Below are positions 7,501 to 14,155 of a stretch of 33,349 bases of DNA, piece by piece; the first letter of the stretch is position 1; each line of letters starts with the position of its first letter. Source of the stretch: Actinomycetes bacterium (GTDB lineage: Bacteria; Actinomycetota; Acidimicrobiia; Acidimicrobiales; RAAP-2). Made by a program: the position numbers and the translations under genes. The notes beneath the pieces are model-generated. The model was not told the origin of the DNA. It saw only the letters and a list, made by a program, of their open reading frames with translations, and searched no databases. The stretch spans positions 2,289 to 35,637 of the forward strand of contig JAJZVL010000025.1 of the NCBI GenBank assembly GCA_021845725.1, written 5' to 3'.

Positions 7501-8979
7501 ATGGTGCCGACCCCGCGCGGGGGCGACGCGGTGGGTGACGCGGTCGAGGTCACGACGACCGGCTTGCGCACGTACCGGTGGTCCGCCCCATCGCTCATCG
7601 CGGTCGCCTTGCTCGCCCTCGCGTCGGGCTTCGGGCAGTTCGGCGCGGTGGCCGCACTCGGGGACGTGTCCAAGACCTTCGGCCACCTCGAGCACGGGGC
7701 GACGTTCGCCGACCAGGCGGGGCTCTCGGGGAGCGTGATCGGCATCGGCCTTGCCACCATCCGCGCCGCCTCCCTCCTGGGCCTCCCGCTGGCCGCGTTC
7801 GCGGACCGCTTCGGACGCAAGCCCGTGCTCGCGGCGATGTGCGCGACGGGGCTCGCGCTGACCGCGCTGACGACCCTGAGCCCCAGCTACTGGTGGTTCG
7901 TCGCGATCTTCGCCCTCGGCAGGCCCTTCCTGAGCGCGGCCGTGGGGCTCACCCAGGTGAGCGCGGTGGAGCTCACCGCGTCGCGCGAGCGGGCCAAGGC
8001 GGTGTCCCTCGTGGCGGCCGGCTACGCCGTGGGCGCCGGCCTCGCTGCGATCGTCCACAGCCTCGCCGAGAAGACGCTGGGCTTTCGGGGGATCTTCGCG
8101 CTCGCGGTGGTGCCGCTCCTCCTCCTCCCCCTGCTCGTGCGCAAGGTCGTCGAGCCCGACCGCTTCGCACGCGTGGAGGCTTCTGCCAGCGGCGCCCAGC
8201 CGGTCCTCGGTGCGGTCGCCCGGCCGTACCGGCGCCGGCTCCTCGTCGTCGCGCTGCTCGCCTTCAGCATCTCGGTGATCACCGGGCCGGCGGACAGCCT
8301 CGTGTTCATCTATGCCGAGAACTTCCTCCATCTGAGCGGCATCGTCACGAGCGGGATGGTGGTCGCAGCGGGTGCGGCGGGTCTCGGCGGCCTGCTCGTC
8401 GGGCGGTGGCTGGCGGACCGGCTCGGGAGACGTCCCACGGTCGCTATCGCGATGGCGGGGATGGCGATCTTCGGGACCCTCGCGTACGCCGGGCCGCCGT
8501 GGGCGCTCTTCGCGGGGTACGTCGCGGGCATCATGTGCGGTGCGGCGTTCGCGCCGGCAGGTGGGTCGCTTGCCAACGAGCTGTTCCCGACGTCGGTGCG
8601 TGCGTCGGTCGCCGGGTGGTACATCGCCGCCGGGGTCGTCGGTGCGGTCGTCGGGCTCCTGGCCTTCGGTGTGGTCGCCGACGTCCGAGGGACGTCGCAC
8701 CACCTCGCCCTCGCGGCGGCCGTCGTGTTCCTCCCGATGATCTTCACGGCGGGGCTCCTCCTGCTCCTCCCCGAGACCAAGGGCAAGGAGCCCGAAGAGC
8801 TCTGGCCGGCCGTGCCGGCGGGGTCAGCGGGCGAAGGCATGGACGCCGAGCCACGCCCAGCCGAGGACGAGCGCGACGCGCAGCCACGTGCGAGTGCCGA
8901 GGGCATCGCGCAGCGCGGCCGAGGGACGGCGGATCCGGGCGCCGCCGAGCCGCCAGGCGCGCGCGGAGGCGAGCCATAG
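7501..8979 (+). CDS. MFS transporter
   Basis: This 492-residue protein is a major facilitator superfamily permease with 12 predicted membrane helices. Motif A, between helices 2 and 3, reads FADRFGRKPVLA and its second-half copy reads ADRLGRRPTVA. The repeat confirms a two-half MFS fold. The end of the last helix, LLLLPETKGKEPEEL, is typical of sugar or metabolite:H+ symporters. After it comes a hydrophilic tail of about 60 residues rich in Ala, Glu, Arg and Pro, which overlaps the minus-strand gene at 8824-9039. The frame is open upstream to 7414 but family-like sequence and the promoter box favour ATG at 7501. Substrate unknown. Confidence 0.9.
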   Translation: MVPTPRGGDAVGDAVEVTTTGLRTYRWSAPSLIAVALLALASGFGQFGAVAALGDVSKTFGHLEHGATFADQAGLSGSVIGIGLATIRAASLLGLPLAAFADRFGRKPVLAAMCATGLALTALTTLSPSYWWFVAIFALGRPFLSAAVGLTQVSAVELTASRERAKAVSLVAAGYAVGAGLAAIVHSLAEKTLGFRGIFALAVVPLLLLPLLVRKVVEPDRFARVEASASGAQPVLGAVARPYRRRLLVVALLAFSISVITGPADSLVFIYAENFLHLSGIVTSGMVVAAGAAGLGGLLVGRWLADRLGRRPTVAIAMAGMAIFGTLAYAGPPWALFAGYVAGIMCGAAFAPAGGSLANELFPTSVRASVAGWYIAAGVVGAVVGLLAFGVVADVRGTSHHLALAAAVVFLPMIFTAGLLLLLPETKGKEPEELWPAVPAGSAGEGMDAEPRPAEDERDAQPRASAEGIAQRGRGTADPGAAEPPGARGGEP

Positions 8980-9039
8980 CACGAGCGCGGCTGCAGCGAC
9001 CGCCGCCCACAGCCCATAGGTGACCTCGGCCCACGTCAT
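8824..9039 (-). CDS. Small membrane protein, 71 aa
   Basis: The protein has two hydrophobic segments (about 8-24 and 53-67) separated by a basic stretch and ends GWAWLGVHAFAR. I recall small actinobacterial membrane proteins (DUF6186-like) with a similar ending, but this is not certain. Its ATG overlaps the stop of the upstream 149-residue gene (ATGA), which is the main evidence that it is real. The last 156 bases are antisense to the MFS tail. Function unknown. Confidence 0.6.
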   Translation of the reverse strand: MTWAEVTYGLWAAVAAAALVLWLASARAWRLGGARIRRPSAALRDALGTRTWLRVALVLGWAWLGVHAFAR

Positions 9040-9485
9040 CGCCGTGCGAGGTACCAGCCGAGGACGATCCAGGCGAACCACCCTGCCGCGTTCACTGCGC
9101 GGTAGCGCAGCAACGCGTCCAACCCGAAGCTGAGGGTGGGGTAATCGGCACGCGGTCCGGGGTGGAAGTAGGAGGCGAGCTCGACCCCGAGGAGCACCAC
9201 GATCAACGCCAGCCACACGATCCCGGTGCCCTCGCTCTCGGGGCGGGCCGGGTCCAAGCGGCGCCACGGTCCGGCGTCGGGTCGGAGCCGCTGCAGGACG
9301 AGCACGCCGATGCACAGCGCGAACGGAACGGTTGCCGCTGCGTAGGCGAGAGCCGTGAAGGGCTTCACCCCCGACGCGAGCCCCGCGTAGAGCGCGACTG
9401 CACAGAGCGCGACGGCAGTCGTGCGCCGGATGCCGGCCGCCGGACCCTGCCGTGGTGAGAGCCGGAGGCGGCGTCCTGCGCTCAT
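9036..9485 (-). CDS. Membrane protein, 149 aa
   Basis: This unrecognised protein has four hydrophobic helices (about 22-40, 44-64, 89-106 and 131-147) with a basic N terminus (MSAGRRLRLSPRQ). I chose ATG at 9485 because it overlaps the stop of the upstream nuclease-fold gene by four bases (ATGA), although the frame is open further. Its own stop overlaps the start of the 71-residue gene the same way. The three genes therefore form one coupled unit. Function unknown; a membrane partner for the phosphodiesterase-fold protein is a guess. Confidence 0.7.
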   Translation of the reverse strand: MSAGRRLRLSPRQGPAAGIRRTTAVALCAVALYAGLASGVKPFTALAYAAATVPFALCIGVLVLQRLRPDAGPWRRLDPARPESEGTGIVWLALIVVLLGVELASYFHPGPRADYPTLSFGLDALLRYRAVNAAGWFAWIVLGWYLARR

Positions 9486-10360
9486 GACGGCTGCTCCATG
9501 CCGAGGGTCACCCGTAAGGGCAGGTGGTCCGAGCCCACCGTGCCGAGCACGGCACCGCCGAGCACGAGGAGCCGGCCGCGCACCAGCACGTGGTCGACCT
9601 GGCTGTGCGGGCGCCACGCCGGCCAGGTCTTCGCGCGCAGCGTCCTGCGCCATCCAGGCAGCAGCAGGCTCACCGGCGGTCCCCACAGGTTCATGTCGCC
9701 CGCGAGCACCGCCGGACGGGTGCCGACCGCGCCACGCACGGCGCGGGCCAGGCGGAGGAATTGGCGCGGTGCCCCGTAGGTGATGTGGGACATGTGCGTG
9801 CCCACGACGGTGACCTCGGCCGTCGTGTCGACGGTCACCGCCAACGCGGACCTACGCGCCCGGTCCCGTGCGAGGCGGCCGAGGTCGAGCGCGTCGGTGC
9901 GCACGACCGGCAAGCGGCTCAGCACCGCGATCCCCCATCGCCCTGGTTCGGCTTCGCAGAACCGGCGAGACCGCGCCACCTTCTCGCTGAACGGCAGCTC
10001 GCTGTCGAGGAAGATCGCGTGGCTCTTCCCTCGCCAGTCGAGCGGGCGCATCCATCTTGCGTCCGCGTCCGGGTGGGGACCCGCCAGCCGGCCGGCGGCC
10101 AGGGCCAGCTCGCGCGCCTCGTAGCCGAGCGCGTCGGCCACGCGTGCCGCCAAGCTGGGCCCGTCGTCGGGTGCCCAGTTCTCCTCGAGCACGAGCACGT
10201 CGGCGTCGATCATGCGGCACGCAGCGACGACGTCGTAGGGTCGCCCCCACCCGTCGACGCCCGCGTGCGCGTTGAAGGTGGCGACACTGAAGGCGGGCGA
10301 GGGGTCGAGACGGTCCACTGACGTCTCGACGATAGGTCGCGGGATCGCCGCGCTTGGCAC
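9482..10360 (-). CDS. Endonuclease/exonuclease/phosphatase (EEP) family protein
   Basis: The 292-residue protein carries the motif order of the DNase I/exonuclease III/sphingomyelinase fold: SVATFNAH, a metal-binding Glu in VLVLEENW, VVGTHMSH, AGDMNLWG, SQVDHVLV and the closing GSDHLPL. All catalytic His, Asp and Asn positions appear present, so it should cleave phosphodiester bonds using a divalent metal. The substrate may be nucleic acid, phospholipid or inositol phosphate and cannot be told from sequence. No signal peptide is evident. The start used is GTG at 10360; GTG at 10318 is a reasonable alternative that still keeps all motifs. It leads a coupled trio with two small membrane proteins, and is divergent from the aminotransferase. 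Confidence 0.82.
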   Translation of the reverse strand: MPSAAIPRPIVETSVDRLDPSPAFSVATFNAHAGVDGWGRPYDVVAACRMIDADVLVLEENWAPDDGPSLAARVADALGYEARELALAAGRLAGPHPDADARWMRPLDWRGKSHAIFLDSELPFSEKVARSRRFCEAEPGRWGIAVLSRLPVVRTDALDLGRLARDRARRSALAVTVDTTAEVTVVGTHMSHITYGAPRQFLRLARAVRGAVGTRPAVLAGDMNLWGPPVSLLLPGWRRTLRAKTWPAWRPHSQVDHVLVRGRLLVLGGAVLGTVGSDHLPLRVTLGMEQPS

Positions 10361-10378
10361 CGGGGCGCCACCCAGAGG

Positions 10379-10404
10379 GGTACCGGGGGCGCGCCCGGTA
10401 CCAT
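10379..10404 (+). promoter_or_regulatory. Inverted repeat and leaderless promoter before dapC
   Basis: A perfect nine-base inverted repeat (arms GGTACCGGG and CCCGGTACC, six-base spacer, 10379-10402) lies in the divergent gap. TACCAT (10399-10404) overlaps its right arm and is eight bases before GTG at 10413, with no SD. A repressor bound to the repeat would cover this -10 box. Both roles are inferred from position. Confidence 0.45.
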
Positions 10405-10412
10405 CGCGTCGC

Positions 10413-11573
10413 GTGTCGACCCCTCCGCCCGCCGGGCGGCTCGCGCCCTACTCGACGACGATCTTTGCCGAGATGACCGCGCTCGCCGTCGCGACCGGCT
10501 CGCTGAACCTCGGGCAGGGCTTCCCCGACACCGACGGTCCCGCCGAGATCGCAGAGGCGGCGGTCGCCGCGATCCGGGCCGGCGAGAACCAGTACCCCCC
10601 GGGTCCTGGCATCCCGTCGCTGCGCGCCGCCGTCGCGCACCACCAGCGCCGATGTTACGGGCTGGACTACGACCCCGACGGTGAGGTCCTCGTGACGACC
10701 GGTGCAACGGAGGGCATCGCCGCGGCCCTCCTCGGCCTGTGCGAGCCGGGAGACGAGGTCGTGATGTTCGAGCCCTTCTACGACTCTTACGTCGCGTGCG
10801 TCGCGATGGCGGGAGCTGTCGCCAAGACGGTCACCTTGCGCACGCCGGACTGGTCCTTCGACCCCCAGGAGCTGGCCGCGGCGGTGTCGTCGCGAACCCG
10901 GCTCGTGCTGCTCAACTCCCCGCACAACCCCACGGGGAAGGTCTTCTCCGTCGAAGAGCTGCGAGCGATCGCGCAGGTCTGCGTGGAGCGGGACCTCATC
11001 GTCGTCACCGACGAGGTCTACGAGCACCTCGTCTACGACGGCGTCCACGTGCCCATCGCGACCCTGGAGGAGATGCGCGGTCGCACCGTGTCCTTGTCGT
11101 CGGCGGGGAAGACGTTCTCGTTCACGGGATGGAAGATCGGCTGGGCGTGCGGGCCCTTGCACCTGGTGGCCCGCGTGCGCGCGGCGAAGCAGTTCCTCAC
11201 GTTCGCGACGGGCACCCCGTTCCAGCATGCGGTCGCCGCAGCGCTCGGCGCGGGTGACCGGCTGGTCGAGCCTTTGCGGACCTCGCTACGCGAACGTCGG
11301 GACCTCCTCTGTGACGGGCTCGAGGAGCTCGGCTTCACCGTGCACGTCCCGTCGGCGACGTACTTCGCGACCACGGACATCGCCTCCATCGGAGAGGACG
11401 ACGCGCTGAGGTTCTGCAGGGGGCTTCCCGAGCGCTGCGGGGTGGTGGCAGTGCCCTCGTCCGCCTTCTACCGCGACCCGGCTCCCGGCAGGACGCTCGT
11501 GCGCTGGGCGTTCTGCAAGCGCCCGGAGGTGCTGCGCGACGCGCTCGGTCGCCTGGAGGTGCTCGCTCGCTGA
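10413..11573 (+). CDS. dapC: PLP-dependent aminotransferase, DapC-like
   Basis: This 386-residue class I aminotransferase closely follows mycobacterial DapC (N-succinyldiaminopimelate aminotransferase) from its first residues: LAPYSTTIFAEMTALA, LNLGQGFPDTDGP, NQYPPGPG, VTTGATE, EPFYDSY, NSPHNPTG, TDEVYEHLVYDG. The PLP-binding Lys is Lys233 in SLSSAGKTFSFTGWKIGW, and the carboxylate-binding Arg is in LVRWAFCKR near the C terminus. DapC makes the lysine and cell-wall precursor diaminopimelate. Related enzymes act on kynurenine or methionine, so the substrate stays probable rather than proven. GTG at 10413 is chosen because homology begins there and a promoter box sits just before it. A hairpin terminator follows. 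Confidence 0.85.
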   Translation: MSTPPPAGRLAPYSTTIFAEMTALAVATGSLNLGQGFPDTDGPAEIAEAAVAAIRAGENQYPPGPGIPSLRAAVAHHQRRCYGLDYDPDGEVLVTTGATEGIAAALLGLCEPGDEVVMFEPFYDSYVACVAMAGAVAKTVTLRTPDWSFDPQELAAAVSSRTRLVLLNSPHNPTGKVFSVEELRAIAQVCVERDLIVVTDEVYEHLVYDGVHVPIATLEEMRGRTVSLSSAGKTFSFTGWKIGWACGPLHLVARVRAAKQFLTFATGTPFQHAVAAALGAGDRLVEPLRTSLRERRDLLCDGLEELGFTVHVPSATYFATTDIASIGEDDALRFCRGLPERCGVVAVPSSAFYRDPAPGRTLVRWAFCKRPEVLRDALGRLEVLAR

Positions 11574-11576
11574 GCT

Positions 11577-11603
11577 GCCGCCCGCGCCCGGTCGGTGGGC
11601 GGC
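11577..11603 (+). terminator. Hairpin terminator after dapC
   Basis: GCCGCCC (11577-11583) pairs with GGGCGGC (11597-11603) around a 13-base loop, four bases after the dapC stop. No T-run follows, as is common in actinobacteria. Confidence 0.5.
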
Positions 11604-11609
11604 CCATCG

Positions 11610-11783
11610 GTGTCCGACGCCCGGGTGCCCCTGTTCTGGGTGGACGCGTTCTGTGAAGGTCCGTTCACCGGCAATCCTGCCGGCGTATGCCTTCTGGACC
11701 GGCCAGGATCGGACTTCGGGATGCAGGCGCTCGCGCGCGAGATCGGCTTGTCCGAGACGGCCTTCGTGTGGCCCGGCTCATGA
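11610..11783 (+). pseudogene. PhzF-family gene remnant (N-terminal fragment)
   Basis: The frame codes 57 residues that match the start of PhzF/YddE-type isomerase-like proteins: PLFWVDAFCEGPFTGNPAGVC, then ALAREIGLSETAFVWP, including the conserved Glu/Thr of LSETAFV. Intact PhzF proteins have about 260-300 residues. Here a TGA comes right after this block and only about 55 bases remain before the Nudix gene, so the remaining four fifths are gone, not merely frameshifted. It is a deletion remnant and should not be functional. Confidence 0.75.
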
Positions 11784-11839
11784 GGAAAAGGACCAGGAAT
11801 GCCTCGGCACTCTGGAGCGGCTGTGCTAACGATGGGCCT

Positions 11840-12436
11840 GTGCAGATGCGTCCCGAGCCCTTCCACGCCGACGCGGCGCGGGAGGCGGCCGGGTCACCGG
11901 CTCCCGCGCGGCTGCGGGCCCTCGTCGACGCCCATGACCCGAGCGACGCCCGGGAGCGCTCGTCGAAGGAGCGGTTCCTCGTCGAGCTCGACCGGCTCGC
12001 GCGACCCTTCGACCGCGACGCGGACCCGGTCCATGTGACGGCGTCGGCCGTCGTGGCAGGGGTGCGGGGGACCGTGCTCCACCGCCACCGCCGCCTGGGA
12101 CGGTGGCTCCAGCCCGGCGGACACGTGGACTTCGGCGAATCGGCCGCGGAGACTGCCGTGCGTGAGGCGCTCGAGGAGACCGGGCTCGAGGCGTCACACC
12201 CGGTTGCCGGGCCTTCGCTCGTTCGTCTCGACGTGCACGCCGCTGCGACCCACGTCCACCTCGATCTCTGCTTCCTGCTGCACGTCGCAGGAGACAGGGA
12301 CCCCGTCCCCGCCGCTGGGGAGAGCCCCGAGGTGCGATGGTTCAGCTGGGAGCACGCCGAAGATCTCGCCGACGAGGCGCTCCGAGGCGCGCTGCGCGCG
12401 GCACGCGCCGAGCTCGCGAGGAGCGGACCATCATGA
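11840..12436 (+). CDS. Nudix hydrolase
   Basis: This 198-residue protein hydrolyses a nucleoside diphosphate linked to another moiety, using Mg2+ or Mn2+. The Nudix box is complete at residues 94-116: G-x5-E-x7-REALEETGL, with the catalytic Glu residues present. An N-terminal helical region of about 60 residues precedes the domain, and a Trp-rich strand (VRWFSWEHAEDL) lies near the end. GTG at 11840 or ATG at 11846 are both possible; a TAACGAT stretch six bases before the GTG and no SD favour a leaderless GTG start. The stop overlaps the next start (ATGA). The substrate is not visible from sequence. Confidence 0.88.
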   Translation: MQMRPEPFHADAAREAAGSPAPARLRALVDAHDPSDARERSSKERFLVELDRLARPFDRDADPVHVTASAVVAGVRGTVLHRHRRLGRWLQPGGHVDFGESAAETAVREALEETGLEASHPVAGPSLVRLDVHAAATHVHLDLCFLLHVAGDRDPVPAAGESPEVRWFSWEHAEDLADEALRGALRAARAELARSGPS

Positions 12437-13311
12437 CGGGTGAGGAGCGTGCGACGGGTCCGAGCGAGCACGCGCCGGGTGCCGACGAGCAAGCTCCGGG
12501 CGCCGATGACCATGCGCCGACCCCGGTGCAGGCGTCAGTGCGCGGCCGCCGCGCGCTGGATGCCCTGCTCGATCTCCAGGACCTCGACACCGCGATCTCC
12601 CAGCTCGAGCACCGCAGGGCAGCGCTTCCCGAGCGTCGCCAGCTCGCCCGGGTGGTCGCGGCGCTCCGCGGAGTCGAGGATCGGGTCTCCGAGGTGGAGG
12701 CGTCACGGGCAGCGCTCGTGGAACGCCAGGAGGCGCTCGAATCGGAGATCGCCGCCGCGACCGCTCGTCGCGAGGTTCTCGAGAAGCGAATGTACGCTGC
12801 GCGCGGCACCCCGGCCCGGGAGCTCCAGGCCATGGACGAGGAGATCCACCACCTTCGCGAGCGGCAGGGCCAGCTGGAAGACGCCGAGCTCGAGGTGATG
12901 GTCGCCCTCGAGCCGCTCGACTCAGCGCGCGCGGCGCTCCAGGCACAGAGCGCCGCTCTGGGCACCGAAGCGGCCCAGCTGCGCGCGGCGCTCGCCGAGG
13001 CAGAGGCCCAGATCGATGCTGAGCTCGCCATCCAGCGGGTCGCGCGCACGGCGGCGGCGGATGCCGTTCCCGAGGATCTCCGCAGTCGCTACGACGTACT
13101 CCGTGCGCGTCTCGGCGGGACCGGCGCAGCACGTCTCGCCGGCAACCGGTGCAGCGGGTGCCATCTCGAGCTGCCCTCGATGGAGGTGGACCGCATCCGC
13201 CATCTTGCTCCTGGAACCGTGGTCACCTGCGAGCAGTGCGGCCGCATCCTCGTGCCGACCTCCTCTGCGCCTGCGGGCTCGTCGACTTCGCGCTCTTCGC
13301 CTCCGGACTGA
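12433..13311 (+). CDS. CT398-like coiled-coil zinc-ribbon protein
   Basis: This 292-residue protein has an Ala/Pro/Asp-rich N-terminal tail (about 1-40), a long antiparallel coiled coil (about 45-215) rich in Ala, Glu and Arg, and a C-terminal C4 zinc ribbon with Cys240, Cys243, Cys266 and Cys269 (CSGC and CEQC). This is the architecture of the widespread CT398/DUF164 family, whose role is unclear; links to flagella, secretion or RNA processing have been proposed for some members. It is coupled to the Nudix gene by a four-base overlap. The tail contains short repeats of the type APGAD. Confidence 0.87.
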   Translation: MTGEERATGPSEHAPGADEQAPGADDHAPTPVQASVRGRRALDALLDLQDLDTAISQLEHRRAALPERRQLARVVAALRGVEDRVSEVEASRAALVERQEALESEIAAATARREVLEKRMYAARGTPARELQAMDEEIHHLRERQGQLEDAELEVMVALEPLDSARAALQAQSAALGTEAAQLRAALAEAEAQIDAELAIQRVARTAAADAVPEDLRSRYDVLRARLGGTGAARLAGNRCSGCHLELPSMEVDRIRHLAPGTVVTCEQCGRILVPTSSAPAGSSTSRSSPPD

Positions 13312-13338
13312 CCGGGATCCCGGGATCCCGGGATCAGG
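13312..13338. repeat. Tandem CGGGATCC-type palindromic repeat between convergent genes
   Basis: Three consecutive copies of a CGGGATC core fill the gap between the CT398-like stop and the tetR stop. Each unit is self-complementary (GGGATCCC), so the RNA from either strand can fold. It probably acts as a shared terminator. Confidence 0.5.
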
Positions 13339-14116
13339 ACGCCCGGGGACCGTCCGATCCCGATGGCTCCAAGAGCGCCGTCAGCATCCGGGTGACGATC
13401 CGGCGTGCGGTGGCACTCGGAAGGCCCTGGAGGTGGCGGAGCCGCTCCCACATCTCCCACGATCCGACCGCCTCGAGGGCGGCACCGAGCTCCCGGCTGC
13501 CGCGCCCGGCTGCGCGGAGCTCCTCGGCGAACGTCGATTCGAGCCACGTCCGCAGCATCGCGTTGGTCTGGTCGAGCCCCTCGGCCACCCCTCCGTGACG
13601 CAATGCCAGGGTGACGGCCCTCCGGCGTACCGGGCTGATCGCGTCGAAGAGCGCCGCGCGCTGGGAGACGGTCCGCTCGATGCGCGTGGGGAGGGGAAGA
13701 TCGGGGGGGACGGGACGGATCGAGCGCCAGTGTCGCTCGATCTGGGCGTGGGCGACCGCGCTGTACAGCGTGTCGAGGTCCTCGAAGTGGTGGAACACCA
13801 GCCGAACGGAGACGCCTGCACGGGCGGCGATCTCCTTCGCGGTGGGGAGGTCCCCGCTCTCGCCCAAGAGATCGATGAGCGCCTGGGCGATCTTGGCGCG
13901 CGTGCGCTCGCCGCGCTCCTTCGAGGCTTCCCCCTTGCGCAGCCTCCCGTGCTCGGTCGCCCCGGCGGCGGTCACGGTCACACCGACCGGGTCATCGTTG
14001 CCAGCAGCGCCGGCCCGGTGACCGGCGTCGGCGTCGAGGACTCGGAACGCCGACGAATGCGGGGTGGAAGGCCACGCAGCCGGGTTTGTCGATGTCATTG
14101 CGTTCCCGAGCGGCAT
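13334..14116 (-). CDS. TetR-family transcriptional regulator
   Basis: The 260-residue product has a TetR helix-turn-helix: SKERGERTRAKIAQALIDLL, then LPTAKEIAARAGVSVRLVFHHFEDLDTLY. The C-terminal ligand domain is helical and has no recognisable ligand signature. About 60 extra residues precede the DNA-binding domain, rich in Ala, Thr and Gly. ATG at 14116 is used because a TAGCCT box sits nine bases before it; ATG at 14098 or a later start near the HTH is possible. It lies just downstream of cydDC on the same strand but has its own promoter and an operator-like palindrome, so it probably controls itself. Whether it controls cydDC is not shown. Confidence 0.87.
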   Translation of the reverse strand: MPLGNAMTSTNPAAWPSTPHSSAFRVLDADAGHRAGAAGNDDPVGVTVTAAGATEHGRLRKGEASKERGERTRAKIAQALIDLLGESGDLPTAKEIAARAGVSVRLVFHHFEDLDTLYSAVAHAQIERHWRSIRPVPPDLPLPTRIERTVSQRAALFDAISPVRRRAVTLALRHGGVAEGLDQTNAMLRTWLESTFAEELRAAGRGSRELGAALEAVGSWEMWERLRHLQGLPSATARRIVTRMLTALLEPSGSDGPRAS

Positions 14117-14155
14117 GAAGCCCCGAGGCTAGCCATTCGCAACCTGGTTGCACCG
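14117..14155 (-). promoter_or_regulatory. tetR promoter and operator palindrome
   Basis: A palindrome with arms GCAACC and GGTTGC and a one-base centre spans 14139-14151. It lies eight bases upstream of the TAGCCT box (complement of 14126-14131), where the RNA polymerase -35 contact would be. This is a typical place for a TetR autorepression site. Confidence 0.5.

Noticed and set aside
12433-12550. Ala/Pro/Asp-rich start of the CT398-like protein as a separate gene or signal peptide
   Set aside because: It lacks a hydrophobic core and is in frame with the coiled coil, so it is a disordered tail.
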